DNA from: Phycisphaerales bacterium
GTDB lineage: Bacteria > Planctomycetota > Phycisphaerae > Phycisphaerales > SM1A02
Length of the DNA: 64,000 nt
Assembly (NCBI GenBank): GCA_022446885.1
Contig: JAKVBU010000006.1
Coordinates: forward strand, 1-64,000
Direction: 5' to 3'
The first letter of the stretch is position 1, and each line of letters starts with the position of its first letter. The translations under genes were made by a program, and so were the position numbers. Under the pieces are notes generated by a model. The model worked only from the letters and a program-made list of their open reading frames with translations, had not been told where the DNA came from and searched no databases. Shown here in pieces: positions 10,777 through 20,083 of the stretch.

Positions 10777-11757
10777 ATGCCGCTGCCATCGGACCCCCGC
10801 AAATACACCATGGGCTTGGGCGATCACATCGAGGATCTCCGCAAGCGGGTCATCGCGGCGCTGATTCTGCCGCTGCCGCTTGCGATCGCCCTCTTCTTCG
10901 TGGCCGACTGGCTGCTGGCGTGGCTGATCCTGCCGCTACAGAAGGTGCAACTGGCCGGTGGCTGGAATCCGACGCTGCAGGTGCTCAGCCCGCCGGAGTT
11001 CCTCCTGCTGGAGATGAAACTGTCCATCGTGGTGGCGCTGGTGCTCGCTCTGCCCTGGATTCTCTGGCAGGCATGGCGGTTCATCGCTCCGGGGCTGTAT
11101 CCCCATGAGCGGCGGTTCGTGTACCTGCTGGTGCCAGGCTCCTTCGTGCTGGTGATCGCGGGCTTGAGTCTGCTGTTCTACGTGATGCTGCCGCTGATCC
11201 TGCAGGTGCTCATGCTCTTTGCCAGTGGTATCGAGACGCCGCAAGTGCTGATGCCGCTGGCCGACGCAACCCAAAGCGCCGTGACCGCCTTCCCTTCCGG
11301 CCGCCCTGAGCATGCCGCAATCGGTCAGGCGTGGCTGGCCGATGACGGACGCTCAATCGAGGTAGCCGTGACCTCAACCAAGGAGGGCATGGCCCAGATC
11401 CTGACCATGCCGCTGGAAGGTCGAAACGCCATCTCGCAGGTGTATCGCCTGAGCAGTTACGTCGACTTTGTGCTGGCCCTCTCGCTTGGCATCGCGGTGG
11501 CTTTCCAACTGCCCTTGGCGGTGCTGCTGCTGAGTTGGATCGGCATCGTGAATGTTGACATGCTCCGTAAGCGGCGGAGCTGGGCCCTGCTCATCTGCGC
11601 CGTTGTCGCGGCGCTGACGACGCCCTCTGACGTCTTCTCCATGCTGATCATGCTCATACCGCTGTACTTGCTGTACGAACTGGGCATTCTGCTGGCCAAG
11701 TGGCTGCCGGCATCGCGACTGGCCGGAAGCCAGACCGACGGCGAGGCCGAGGCCTGA
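10777..11757 (+). CDS. tatC: Sec-independent translocase subunit TatC
   Basis: TatC is the membrane receptor for twin-arginine signal peptides. The N-terminal MGLGDHIEDLRKRVI matches the family's HLxELRxR block, and SPPEFLLLEMKLSIVVALVLALPWILWQAWRF and SSYVDFVLALSLGIAVAFQLP are typical membrane segments. At 326 residues it is about 75 longer than usual. The extra part is a hydrophilic insertion at about residues 151-225 between TM3 and TM4, on the periplasmic side. A Tat substrate (multicopper oxidase at 33 kb) is in the window. Confidence 0.93.
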   Translation: MPLPSDPRKYTMGLGDHIEDLRKRVIAALILPLPLAIALFFVADWLLAWLILPLQKVQLAGGWNPTLQVLSPPEFLLLEMKLSIVVALVLALPWILWQAWRFIAPGLYPHERRFVYLLVPGSFVLVIAGLSLLFYVMLPLILQVLMLFASGIETPQVLMPLADATQSAVTAFPSGRPEHAAIGQAWLADDGRSIEVAVTSTKEGMAQILTMPLEGRNAISQVYRLSSYVDFVLALSLGIAVAFQLPLAVLLLSWIGIVNVDMLRKRRSWALLICAVVAALTTPSDVFSMLIMLIPLYLLYELGILLAKWLPASRLAGSQTDGEAEA

Positions 11758-11760
11758 TTC

Positions 11761-12234
11761 ATGGTGCTTGAGACGCCGCCCGACGAGGCCATGATGGATG
11801 AGGCCCTGGCGCTGGCCCGCGCTGCCGCTGCAGACGGCGAGATTCCGGTGGGCGCTGTCATCTACCACGGCGAAACGATCGTGGGCCGCGGCGGCAATCG
11901 GCGAGAAGTCGACTCAGACCCAACCGCCCACGCCGAGATCGTCGCTCTGCGTGAGGCGGGACAGGCACTCAAGACATGGCGACTGGACGAGTGCACTCTT
12001 GTCGTCACACTCGAACCGTGCCCGATGTGTGCCGGTGCGCTGGTAAATGCCCGAGTTGGACGATTGGTGTTTGGCGTGAGCGATCCCAAGGCAGGTGCTG
12101 CAGGCACGCTGTACGAGATTCCCTCCGATGAACGCCTGAATCACCGGCTCCCCGTGACAGGCGGCGTGCAAGCAGATGCCTGTCTGAACCTGCTGCAGAC
12201 GTTCTTTCGCAGTCGCCGCGGCTCAACCCGTTGA
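11761..12234 (+). CDS. tadA: tRNA adenosine-34 deaminase
   Basis: TadA converts A34 to inosine in tRNA-Arg(ACG). The 157-residue protein has the zinc deaminase motifs HAEIVALREA (Zn His and catalytic Glu) and PCPMCAGALVNARV (two Zn Cys), followed by FGVSDPKAGAAGT and the C-terminal RLNHRLPVTGGVQADACLNLL typical of TadA rather than of free cytidine deaminases. It starts 3 nt after the tatC stop and is probably cotranscribed. It converges on truD with a 12-nt gap. Confidence 0.93.
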   Translation: MVLETPPDEAMMDEALALARAAAADGEIPVGAVIYHGETIVGRGGNRREVDSDPTAHAEIVALREAGQALKTWRLDECTLVVTLEPCPMCAGALVNARVGRLVFGVSDPKAGAAGTLYEIPSDERLNHRLPVTGGVQADACLNLLQTFFRSRRGSTR

Positions 12235-12246
12235 GTCCACATTGGC

Positions 12247-13422
12247 TCATGCCCCCCGGGCGGCCGTAACCGCATCGCCGTACCCCAACTCCGCCAACAC
12301 GGTGGTGGCATAGGCTCCCTTGGGCAATGAGAAGTCGAAGCGGAGATAGTTGCCACGCTCATCCACACCAGACTCAGCCCCGGCTCGAAGCACCGGCACG
12401 ATGAGCGGCCGGCGAGCGCCACCAGGGGCGTTCGCGCCACCGCCGAATGTCCGTCGGTCGAGCCCACACGCCTGCAACACTTCATCTTCGACCGATGCCA
12501 CTGATGATCCTGGCGATCGCATTCGCCGGCCAAAGAGCGGGCCGGTGGGAACACGGGTTGGCCCCTCATCATCGCCGAGCAGCTCATGGAAGTTCTCAAA
12601 GACGGTGACAATGTCGTCAGGCCCGACCTCCTTGTGCGTGCCATCCCTCTGGCGACGCTCAAGCACGGCATTGAAGACCTCCGCCTGCAGCGCATCGACC
12701 CAGAGCCGCTTGACCCGAACCGGAACGGCGTTGAGGGCTTCATCCATGCTGCCACAACGCTGCATGGCGTTCAGGGCCGCCCGCTCAGGCTTCCATCGCG
12801 GCGGCCACCCCGCAGCGGCCTCATCGAACCGACCTTGATCGAAGAGGCGTCTTCGATCCTGCTCCATGTCCGGCCACGGCGGACCTTCCTGCCCAAGCCA
12901 GGCTCGAAGGACACGCTCATGATCACCCGCCAGCAGGTGTCGCCCCAACAAAGCGTTGGCCCCCCGATGGCCGAATCGCTGGGGGCCGAATCGATTCGGC
13001 AGCCCCGATGATGCGATCTCCTTGAGCCGCGGCATGGCCGACAGCAGCTGGGCAGGATCCACACCACGCAGCGTGATGCGAAACCGATTGCCCATGAGCT
13101 GGCCCGGGCGGCGACTTCGCTCGCACCGAAGGGCCTGCACAATTCGGAGCGAGGCGTCGTCGATCGATGCTGCTGCGCGTTTGGTTCGAATGGTGACCCA
13201 CTGCCGGGTGATGGCGTGGCGGTCTTTCATACCAGCCCAGCCCACATCACGGCGATCCGCACCATGGGCCGCGGCCAGACGCTCAACCATGCCCCAGTGA
13301 TCAAGACCGGAGGCCTCTACCTGCAACAGAAGGTGGTCACCGCCCTCAGACGGTTCCACATGTGCGAGTTCCTCGACGATGAAGTCCTCAGGGCGTTCTC
13401 TCAGTCGGGGTTGATCACTCAC
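12247..13422 (-). CDS. truD: tRNA pseudouridine-13 synthase
   Basis: The 391-residue protein is TruD-like. It has PEDFIVEELAHVEPSEGGDHLLLQVE near the N-terminus, GWAGMKDRHAITRQW with the catalytic Asp (D67), GNRFRITLRGV and LPNRFGPQRFGHRGAN, followed by the inserted TRUD domain with PTGPLFGRRM and the ending LRFDFSLPKGAYATTVL. It makes pseudouridine at position 13 of some tRNAs. It overlaps the upstream bifunctional-nuclease-domain gene by 4 nt (ATGA). Confidence 0.94.
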   Translation of the reverse strand: MSDQPRLRERPEDFIVEELAHVEPSEGGDHLLLQVEASGLDHWGMVERLAAAHGADRRDVGWAGMKDRHAITRQWVTIRTKRAAASIDDASLRIVQALRCERSRRPGQLMGNRFRITLRGVDPAQLLSAMPRLKEIASSGLPNRFGPQRFGHRGANALLGRHLLAGDHERVLRAWLGQEGPPWPDMEQDRRRLFDQGRFDEAAAGWPPRWKPERAALNAMQRCGSMDEALNAVPVRVKRLWVDALQAEVFNAVLERRQRDGTHKEVGPDDIVTVFENFHELLGDDEGPTRVPTGPLFGRRMRSPGSSVASVEDEVLQACGLDRRTFGGGANAPGGARRPLIVPVLRAGAESGVDERGNYLRFDFSLPKGAYATTVLAELGYGDAVTAARGA

Positions 13423-13856
13423 TCGAAATCGTCGCTCTCATCCAGACCCGTGATGTCATCCTGATGCTGCACCTCATCCAGCACACTGTCACTGACAAAG
13501 ATGGGGGTGTTGTCGGCCACCGCCAGAGCGATTGCGTCCGAAGGCCTTGCATCCACCAGTCGTTCGCCATCGGGTGTCTCGATACAGAGCACGGCGTAGA
13601 AGGTGCCCTCGCTGAGTTCGTGAATCAGCACGCGGTCGAGCCTGCCCGACAACGTGCGAATGATGCCCCCCATGAGGTCGTGGGTCATGGGCCGAGGCAC
13701 TTCCACGCCCCGAAGCCGTCGCTCAATGGCCATCGCCTCAGGGAGCCCCACCACGATGGGAAAGGACCGAGGCCCATCGATCTCGTGGAGTTCGATGACC
13801 TGTACGTCTGACAGTTCTCGAATGAGAATCCGCGAGAGTTCGACCTGAACGTCCAT
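13419..13856 (-). CDS. Bifunctional nuclease (BFN/DUF151) domain protein
   Basis: The 145-residue protein matches the BFN domain: VIELHEIDGPRSFPIVVGLPEAMAIERRL, then TFYAVLCIETPDGERLVDARPSDAIALAV, the hallmark block. Homologues include an Arabidopsis dual DNase/RNase; the bacterial role is unknown. It leads a two-gene run with truD. TATCAT lies exactly 6 nt before the ATG with no Shine-Dalgarno, so the message is probably leaderless. Confidence 0.88.
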   Translation of the reverse strand: MDVQVELSRILIRELSDVQVIELHEIDGPRSFPIVVGLPEAMAIERRLRGVEVPRPMTHDLMGGIIRTLSGRLDRVLIHELSEGTFYAVLCIETPDGERLVDARPSDAIALAVADNTPIFVSDSVLDEVQHQDDITGLDESDDFE

Positions 13857-13862
13857 ACCTCG

Positions 13863-13911
13863 ATGATAGGAACAAGCAGATCAACCGACCGCCCCCAGCC
13901 TTCGATACAAT
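13863..13911. promoter_or_regulatory. Divergent -10 boxes for the BFN gene and metK
   Basis: Minus-strand TATCAT (13863-13868) is 6 nt from the BFN-gene ATG. Plus-strand TACAAT (13906-13911) is 9 nt from the metK ATG. The 64-bp gap leaves no room for a SAM riboswitch, so metK control must differ from that of riboswitch-bearing bacteria. Confidence 0.5.
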
Positions 13912-13920
13912 GCCTCGATC

Positions 13921-15117
13921 ATGTCCAGAAGCCACCAGTTCACCTCAGAGTCCGTATCCATGGGGCACCCCGACAAGGTGTCCGATCAGATTTCCGACGC
14001 CATCCTCGACGCGATGCTGGCAGTGGATCCGCAGTCGCGGGTCGCCTGCGAGACGCTCTGCACCACCGGGCTGGTCGTGGTGTCCGGCGAGATCACATGC
14101 GATGGGTACGTTGACATTGCCGACGTCGTGCGACGCACGATCCGCCGCATCGGCTACAACGACGGCGCGATGCGATTCGATGCCGAATCGTGCGCCGTCA
14201 TGGTGACGCTCGACAAGCAGTCTCCTGATATCGCCCAAGGCGTGAACGAGGGCGATGGCAAGCACGAAGAACAGGGCGCCGGCGACCAGGGCATCATGTT
14301 CGGGTTCGCATGCCGCGAAACTGATTCGCTGATGCCTCTGCCCATCGACCTCTCACACAAACTCGTTGCGGTACACGCCGAGGTTCGTGAGTCCAACAAG
14401 GTGCCCCACCTGCGCCCTGACGCCAAGTCGCAGGTCACCGTTCGATACGACGACAACGGCATGCCTGCCGAAGTCGAGACGGTCGTGCTGTCCACACAGC
14501 ACGGACCAGAGTGGAACGACGATCAAAGCGGCCTGCACGAAGCGATCGTCGAGCATGTCATCAAGCCCGTGCTGGGCGACTGGTGGCATGAGGGCATCAC
14601 TGTGCACGTCAACCCCACCGGCGTCTTTGAGATCGGCGGCCCCCACGGAGACTGCGGCCTGACCGGACGCAAGATCATCGTCGACACCTACGGCGGGCGA
14701 GGACGCCACGGCGGTGGCGCCTTCTCGGGCAAGGATCCATCCAAGGTCGATCGCAGCGCGGCATACATGGCCCGCTACATCGCCAAGACGGTCGTAGCCG
14801 CAGAATTGGCCGACGCCTGCGAAGTGCAACTCAGTTACGCAATCGGGGTGGCTGAGCCCACGTCGGTTTACGTTGATTGCCAAGGCACGGCAAAGGTGCC
14901 CGAAGCCGCGATCGAGTCGGCAATCTGCGAGGTCTTCCCCCTGACCCCCAAAGGCATCATCGACACGCTGGGGCTCAAGCGGCCCATCTACGAATGCACG
15001 GCCTACCACGGCCACTTTGGCCGAACGCCCGGCGATGACGGCAGCTTCTCCTGGGAGCGGCTGGATCGCGTCGATGCGTTGAAGGCCGCTGCGACGGCCG
15101 ATGCCGCGACCTCCTGA
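13921..15117 (+). CDS. metK: S-adenosylmethionine synthetase
   Basis: MetK makes SAM from methionine and ATP. The 398-residue protein has [51 protein letters not shown], the [21 protein letters not shown] block and [26 protein letters not shown], all diagnostic. Length is normal. The last 17 nt overlap the start of rsmB. Confidence 0.97.
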   Translation: MSRSHQFTSESVSMGHPDKVSDQISDAILDAMLAVDPQSRVACETLCTTGLVVVSGEITCDGYVDIADVVRRTIRRIGYNDGAMRFDAESCAVMVTLDKQSPDIAQGVNEGDGKHEEQGAGDQGIMFGFACRETDSLMPLPIDLSHKLVAVHAEVRESNKVPHLRPDAKSQVTVRYDDNGMPAEVETVVLSTQHGPEWNDDQSGLHEAIVEHVIKPVLGDWWHEGITVHVNPTGVFEIGGPHGDCGLTGRKIIVDTYGGRGRHGGGAFSGKDPSKVDRSAAYMARYIAKTVVAAELADACEVQLSYAIGVAEPTSVYVDCQGTAKVPEAAIESAICEVFPLTPKGIIDTLGLKRPIYECTAYHGHFGRTPGDDGSFSWERLDRVDALKAAATADAATS

Positions 15118-16411
15118 GTCCGCCCGGGCTGCGGCCCACGCACATCTGGCCAAACGATGCGCAGACTTCCCCCGGCTGCATCCGGAGGGAGTAGACGTAG
15201 AGGGTCTGGATCAACGCGATGGCATGCTGGCCCGAGCCATCGACCGGGCAGTCGTGATTCGCTGGTCACTTCTGCAGGGACTGTTGGAGCGAAGGCTCAA
15301 AGGTCCGTGGCACACGCAGCATCATGAAGTCCAAGCGATCCTGTTGGCTGGCGCGGCCCAGTTGCTCCTGCTTGACCGAGTGCCCGACCACGCGGTGCTC
15401 AATGAGGCGGTCGAAGCGGCCAAGACCTCTGCGAAACCCAGAGCCGCCGGCATGGTCAACGCAGTGTTGCGTCGGATCGCCGAACTTCGTCTGGAGCGAT
15501 TGGAGAACGCACCGCACGACGCCGACGATGTGCTGGTGCTCGCCGATGGTTCCGGGTGGAGATTGAGTGAGCCCCTACCCGGCCGAGATGACCTGAGCCG
15601 TCTCGCGGCCCAGGGGGGCATGCACGTGAGCGTGCTTGAGCGGTGGGCCGCCATGGATGGGCTCGATGTCGCACGGCAGCGGGCCCTGCACTCGATCGTT
15701 GAACCACCCGTGATCATTCGGGGTGAGGGCATCGAAGGCACGCCTCACGATGAGCCTGGCTTCACCCTGATCGAACCTGGCACTGACATCGCTGCCCTGC
15801 TGCACGACCACCCGGATGCCGCCGTACAAGACCCGGCCTCCGCCTCGGCCGTCGCGTCAACCGCAGGCCTCTCTCCGGCACTCATCATCGACCCCTGCGC
15901 CGGGCGTGGCACCAAGAGCATTCAACTAGCCACACTGCACCCCGACGCCACTGTGCTGGCGGCCGATGTACATCCGGGGCGGGCCCAAGACCTGCTGGCA
16001 GCCGCCCAGCATCAGACGAATCTCAGCGTGGCTGCGTTCAAAGCACTGGGCAAGCACGCCCAGGAGGCAGATCTGCTTCTGCTCGATGTGCCCTGCACGA
16101 ACACCGCCGTCCTGCCCAGGCGGCCTGAAGCCCGACACCGGCTCGACCGCAAGAACCGGCGAACGCTGCAGGAAAAACAGCGGCAGATTGCAGCCAACAC
16201 CATGGCCCTGCTGGCACCCGGAGGCCATCTGCTGTGGTCCACGTGCTCGCTCGATGCTCAAGAAAACCAACAACAGGTGGACTGGCTGATGCAGTATCAC
16301 CCGCTGGACGTGGTCTCCCAGACCCAACTTGAACCCAGAGGCCTGCCCGGAGACCCACCGACGACCTACCGCGATGGCGCCTTCCACGCCCTGCTCAAGA
16401 GACGCCCCTGA
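15101..16411 (+). CDS. rsmB: 16S rRNA m5C967-type methyltransferase (NusB domain plus RsmB/NSUN)
   Basis: The 436-residue protein has an N-terminal NusB-like RNA-binding domain ([48 protein letters not shown]) and a C-terminal SAM methyltransferase: [14 protein letters not shown] (motif I), [14 protein letters not shown] with motif IV Cys, and [13 protein letters not shown] with the catalytic motif VI Cys. It starts inside metK, which supplies its cofactor. Exact target is inferred from domain order. Confidence 0.9.
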   Translation: MPRPPESARAAAHAHLAKRCADFPRLHPEGVDVEGLDQRDGMLARAIDRAVVIRWSLLQGLLERRLKGPWHTQHHEVQAILLAGAAQLLLLDRVPDHAVLNEAVEAAKTSAKPRAAGMVNAVLRRIAELRLERLENAPHDADDVLVLADGSGWRLSEPLPGRDDLSRLAAQGGMHVSVLERWAAMDGLDVARQRALHSIVEPPVIIRGEGIEGTPHDEPGFTLIEPGTDIAALLHDHPDAAVQDPASASAVASTAGLSPALIIDPCAGRGTKSIQLATLHPDATVLAADVHPGRAQDLLAAAQHQTNLSVAAFKALGKHAQEADLLLLDVPCTNTAVLPRRPEARHRLDRKNRRTLQEKQRQIAANTMALLAPGGHLLWSTCSLDAQENQQQVDWLMQYHPLDVVSQTQLEPRGLPGDPPTTYRDGAFHALLKRRP

Positions 16412-16413
16412 CA

Positions 16414-16427
16414 GGTCTGCGCAGACC
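16414..16427. other. Perfect 14-bp palindrome after rsmB
   Basis: GGTCTGCGCAGACC begins 3 nt after the rsmB stop. It may be the stem of a weak terminator (a T-rich stretch follows about 10 nt later) or a dimer-protein site upstream of the next promoter. Confidence 0.5.
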
Positions 16428-16449
16428 ATCTGAAGCGTGTCCTTTCTCT

Positions 16450-16479
16450 TGTGAGGGCGAAAAGCGCCTCGCTACAATT
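16450..16479 (+). promoter_or_regulatory. Putative sigma-70 promoter for the PTS-IIA-like gene
   Basis: TTGTGA (16450-16455) and TACAAT (16474-16479) are separated by 18 bp. The predicted start near 16486 puts the whole C-rich tract in the 5' leader. Confidence 0.5.
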
Positions 16480-16488
16480 CTCCGCTTC

Positions 16489-16521
16489 CCCCTCCCCCCC
16501 CTCTCCCCCCCTTGCCCCCCC
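16489..16521. repeat. C-rich tract with four cytosine runs (5, 7, 7, 7)
   Basis: Runs of C at 16489-16493, 16495-16501, 16505-16511 and 16515-16521 are separated by 1-3 nt. The minus strand therefore has four G runs with short loops, a canonical G-quadruplex pattern. It lies between the promoter and start codon of the PTS-IIA-like gene. Confidence 0.9.
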
Positions 16522-16547
16522 TTTCGTCACCGCCGCTGGAGACACTC

Positions 16548-17012
16548 GTGGACGTCGCTTCACTCATCAAAGCGGACATCATCCGCACCCCGCTGCGGGC
16601 ACAAACCCGGATCACGGCTATCCGTGAACTCGTCGAAGTGCTCGGCGAAAGCGGGGCCGTGAGTGATGTTGATGCAGCCGTTGAACTCGTCTGGGCTCGG
16701 GAACAAGAACGCACAACTGGCATCGGCGAAGGGCTCGCCGTGCCCCATGCCCGCGTGCCAGGGCTCAAGGGTCTGCAGGTAGCCATCGGACGCGCCGCCA
16801 CCCCAATCGACTTCAATGCATTCGATCAAAAGCCCGTGCGACTGATCGTGCTTGTGCTGTCGCCGCCAGATCGAACCGCCGATCACATTCAGGTGCTCGG
16901 CTGGCTCAGTCGCCGACTCGCCGACCGCGTCACAAGACTGAGTGTGTACGACGCCCAGACGCCTGAGGCCATGGCTGACATGCTGCGTGGCGTTTGCTGC
17001 GAAGCCGAGTGA
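16548..17012 (+). CDS. PTS EIIA (PtsN/fructose-type) domain protein
   Basis: The 154-residue protein is a single EIIA domain: EQERTTGIGEGLAVPHAR holds the phosphorylated His, followed by PVRLIVLVLSPPDRTADHIQVLGWLSRRL. Stand-alone PtsN-like proteins act in regulation (nitrogen, potassium) rather than sugar uptake. The GTG at 16548 is chosen because GGAGA lies 5 nt before it; a TTG at 16512 would lie inside the C-rich tract. No EI or HPr gene is nearby. Confidence 0.85.
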   Translation: MDVASLIKADIIRTPLRAQTRITAIRELVEVLGESGAVSDVDAAVELVWAREQERTTGIGEGLAVPHARVPGLKGLQVAIGRAATPIDFNAFDQKPVRLIVLVLSPPDRTADHIQVLGWLSRRLADRVTRLSVYDAQTPEAMADMLRGVCCEAE

Positions 17013-17018
17013 GAAGCC

Positions 17019-18917
17019 TCACTCCTCACGCATCATCGCGTTGAACGCCTCGAGTTCGCGAGCCAGCGCCGCCTGTTGCTGGGGCGGCAGCGATCCACGA
17101 TCGTCAACTGCTCGCTGCATCTGGGCCACAGCCTGCTCGTGCTGCCCGAGCATCAGAAGCAACCGAGCCAGCGCCGAGCGAGCCAACACATCGGTTGGCA
17201 TGGCATCCACATACTCCTGCATCAACGGCAATGCCTCGATCGCACGACCCTCATTGAGCAACTCCATCGCACGGAGCATGATGCGCCGGGCATCCTCAAC
17301 CGACATGCGCTGCCCGGCCATGACAAGTGCATCGCTGGTGCGACCAGTTCGAGCCAGCCACTTCACGACATCACCTCGCAGGTGACCCCAGTCGGGATAC
17401 TCAATCAACACGGCCTCGGCCCAAGCCTGCGTCTCTTGCGGATCGCCGGTCGCATCACGCAGGGCGAAGGCGTCACGCCAGGGCAACTCTCTGGGGCGAG
17501 CCTCGCTTGTGACCAACTCCATCTGAGCTGCGGCCGTTTCCACTTCACCCAGCATCGCCAGCAGTTTGACGCGTTCGTATCGATCTCGCGAGCTCTCCCA
17601 CAAGGCAAGACCGCCATCGCCCAAGGACCGGGTTGGCCCCAACCGGGCCAACGCGATCTGTGCATCTGAGCGCATCTGCCCCTCGATCGGGCCAGCAGCC
17701 AGAGCGGCCCGAGCGGACACCGGCGTCAGTGCCCAGCCCGATCGCAGGGCAGCTCCCTGCACCAAGGCTGTCATCACGGACACGGCGACGAACGCTGCGC
17801 CCACACCGATCAGCAGAACTCCGCCGGGGCGCAGTCGGCCACCGAGCTTGAGTTGCATCTTGAGCCACTTGGCATTTGCGCTGCCGAACATGGTCACACA
17901 ACGCCACAGCAGCCAGATGCCACAGGCGGCAATACCCATGGCCATCAACAGCGGAATCACACCAAATGCGCCTCGCCAGATGAGCAGCAAGGCCAGCATG
18001 CCAAGGCCCATCACGATCTCCTGTGGCCAGGTGAGATCCCATGACCGCCGAGAACGCTTGGAGACGCCGGCCACCGGGCCGAGGCCAATTGACAGCGCGT
18101 CATTGGGGCAGGCCTCGATGCAGTCCATCGTTTTCATGCAGCCTGAGTCAACCACCATGCCGTGCGATGCAACCTCTTCGTGCACCCGCACGTTCGACGT
18201 GCACACTGCTGTGCACTCACCGCACCCCTGACAATTGTCATTGACGCGAACACGTACCGGAGCCACACGATCAAGCGGGGCAAAGAACCCGCCATAGGGG
18301 CAGCCATAGGTGCAGAACCCCTTCGAGCCAAGCATGAACACCGTCAGAACACCGCAGACGCCCAGGAACACGATGGCCACGGCAACACCCGGAAACGTCG
18401 CCCAGAAGTCTCGCACCAGAATGTGGCTGGTGAACCCAGGCCACTCCAGATCGATCCCCGTCAGCGGCGCCCAGATGAACCGGTAAAACAAGGGCCAGAC
18501 GAACATGTACAACGCCAACATCAATGGCGCCAGCATCAGAAGTCGGCTGCGAAACGCACGCGGGCGAATCTTGGCCTTCTTCAGCAACCATGTGCAGCCA
18601 TCCTGCAGCAGCAGCACATGACACCCCCACCCACAGAACCAGCGGCCCAAGACGGCCGTGCTCAGGAGCGCTGCCGCGAAGAAGATCGCCCCGGCATTGA
18701 TGATGCCCTCGGACACGGTCTCGATCGACTCACTGGGTTCGATTGGGCTGATCGTGTATCCACCGAACCAGCCGTAGTGCTGCGAGAGTGCCCACACAAC
18801 AACATGCGCGATGATCAGCATCTGCACTGTCAACAGCACCCACAGGCGCCGCCGTGCGATGGAACTCATGCGGGTTCGATCGACAACGGGTAACGAGACC
18901 TTGCTGACGGTGCTCAC
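17019..18917 (-). CDS. NapH/CcoG-like membrane ferredoxin fused to TPR repeats
   Basis: The 632-residue protein has four N-terminal membrane segments with FCGWGCH (C95, C99) and FCTYGCPYG (C202, C206), then a ferredoxin unit: C229, C232, C235, C239 in CQGCGECTAVC, and a second motif CMKTMDCIEACP (C260, C266, C270) in which the expected fourth cysteine (position 263) is Thr. Two or three more membrane segments follow (about 300-400), then a soluble TPR-like domain (about 420-632). Such proteins pass electrons across the membrane or assist copper-oxidase assembly. The GTG start is preceded by TACCAT at 6 nt, without a Shine-Dalgarno. Confidence 0.82.
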   Translation of the reverse strand: MSTVSKVSLPVVDRTRMSSIARRRLWVLLTVQMLIIAHVVVWALSQHYGWFGGYTISPIEPSESIETVSEGIINAGAIFFAAALLSTAVLGRWFCGWGCHVLLLQDGCTWLLKKAKIRPRAFRSRLLMLAPLMLALYMFVWPLFYRFIWAPLTGIDLEWPGFTSHILVRDFWATFPGVAVAIVFLGVCGVLTVFMLGSKGFCTYGCPYGGFFAPLDRVAPVRVRVNDNCQGCGECTAVCTSNVRVHEEVASHGMVVDSGCMKTMDCIEACPNDALSIGLGPVAGVSKRSRRSWDLTWPQEIVMGLGMLALLLIWRGAFGVIPLLMAMGIAACGIWLLWRCVTMFGSANAKWLKMQLKLGGRLRPGGVLLIGVGAAFVAVSVMTALVQGAALRSGWALTPVSARAALAAGPIEGQMRSDAQIALARLGPTRSLGDGGLALWESSRDRYERVKLLAMLGEVETAAAQMELVTSEARPRELPWRDAFALRDATGDPQETQAWAEAVLIEYPDWGHLRGDVVKWLARTGRTSDALVMAGQRMSVEDARRIMLRAMELLNEGRAIEALPLMQEYVDAMPTDVLARSALARLLLMLGQHEQAVAQMQRAVDDRGSLPPQQQAALARELEAFNAMMREE

Positions 18918-18947
18918 GTACCGATGGTATCGGGCCGAAAGCTCGAG

Positions 18948-19931
18948 TCAGTTGATCGAAACGGCGTTTCGCAGCTTGGCCAAGGCTCGATTCTGAATCT
19001 GCCGGACCCGTTCCTTGGTCAGACCAACCGCCCGACCAACCTGCGCCAGCGTCATGGGACCACCGTCGGGGCAGCCCGGATTGGCTTTGCCCAGGCCAAA
19101 TCTGTGGTGCAGGACGTCCTGCTCCAGATCGCTCAGATCGGCAGTGTTGTGCAGCACCATGAACCGCACCTCATCTGCCGACTCGCGCGTCTCGATCACT
19201 CGACGACCATCCGGCCAGTCGCTTTGTTCCATGGTCGGGTCGAATCGAGCGGGGAACCGATCGCGGTATCGAGACTGCTTCATTCCCCATCGGCTGAACG
19301 ACTTGAGAATTGCCTGACAGGCGTATGTACTGAACTTGAACCCCCGGTCGGCGTCAAATTTGTCGATGGCACGCAGCAGCGCCATGTTGCCCTCGGCGAT
19401 GAGATCTCCGTACTCGGCATCGCGAGGCCGCACACGCCGGGCCATGGCAAGCACGAGCGGGAGATTGATTTCGGCAATGTGCTCACGGGTTTCGAGCACA
19501 ATGCGATGCCACCGAATGAGCTCTCGCGCCTGCCGCGGGGTCAGCGCGCGACGTTCGTGCTTGTCGCGCAGCTGACCGGCCCGCAGGCGGGCGTAGTTGT
19601 ACTGATGAAAGATCACCTGTTCCTGAGCCCGTGTCAGCACGAGGGGGTCCTGCCGCGTGGTATCCGTATCGATCGCCGCAGGAGACACCGTCTCCATGTA
19701 GGGGCTGTACCAAGAGACGTCAGGACGACGGATCGGCTCAGGGGCATCCATCACGGCGTGTTCGGCGCCAGTCAGATGAAAAGTGTCGCTGTCTACAAAG
19801 CCCGGAGCAGCCTCAAGAGCGAACGCCAAGTCACGTCGCTCGCGGGCGTTGAGTGGCCCAGTGGCATGGCGCAATGACACCAGCGGCTGGTTGCCGCTGC
19901 GCAAGGATCGTGATGAAGAGGCGCGTGCCAT
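18948..19931 (-). CDS. RpoD-like RNA polymerase sigma factor (regions 2 and 4)
   Basis: The start at 19931 is set by AGGAGG 9 nt upstream, giving 327 residues. A region 1.2-like part leads to region 2: NLPLVLAMARRVRPRDAEYGDLIAEGNMALLRAIDKFD and GFKFSTYACQAILKSFSRWG (2.3-2.4). Region 4 is LTLAQVGRAVGLTKERVRQIQNRALAKLRNA (here MTLAQVG...). Region 3 is short and region 1.1 is lacking, so this is a group 2/3 type rather than the housekeeping sigma factor. Its strong leader contrasts with neighbouring leaderless genes. Confidence 0.88.
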   Translation of the reverse strand: MARASSSRSLRSGNQPLVSLRHATGPLNARERRDLAFALEAAPGFVDSDTFHLTGAEHAVMDAPEPIRRPDVSWYSPYMETVSPAAIDTDTTRQDPLVLTRAQEQVIFHQYNYARLRAGQLRDKHERRALTPRQARELIRWHRIVLETREHIAEINLPLVLAMARRVRPRDAEYGDLIAEGNMALLRAIDKFDADRGFKFSTYACQAILKSFSRWGMKQSRYRDRFPARFDPTMEQSDWPDGRRVIETRESADEVRFMVLHNTADLSDLEQDVLHHRFGLGKANPGCPDGGPMTLAQVGRAVGLTKERVRQIQNRALAKLRNAVSIN

Positions 19932-20083
19932 GGGCGGCATCCTCCTGATCACAGCAGGACGCACCAGAGCCGCCGGAAGTTCATGCCCTTCTGCGAATCG
20001 AGCCGCAGAGATGCAGAAATGAGCGGTCATGCCCGCTGAGCGGGCTGGTCAGTTCAATCTGGATTGAATTGAGGCCGGATGGC

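Noticed and set aside
13857-13920. SAM riboswitch before metK
   Set aside because: The gap is only 64 bp and holds divergent promoter boxes; no SAM aptamer core could be drawn.
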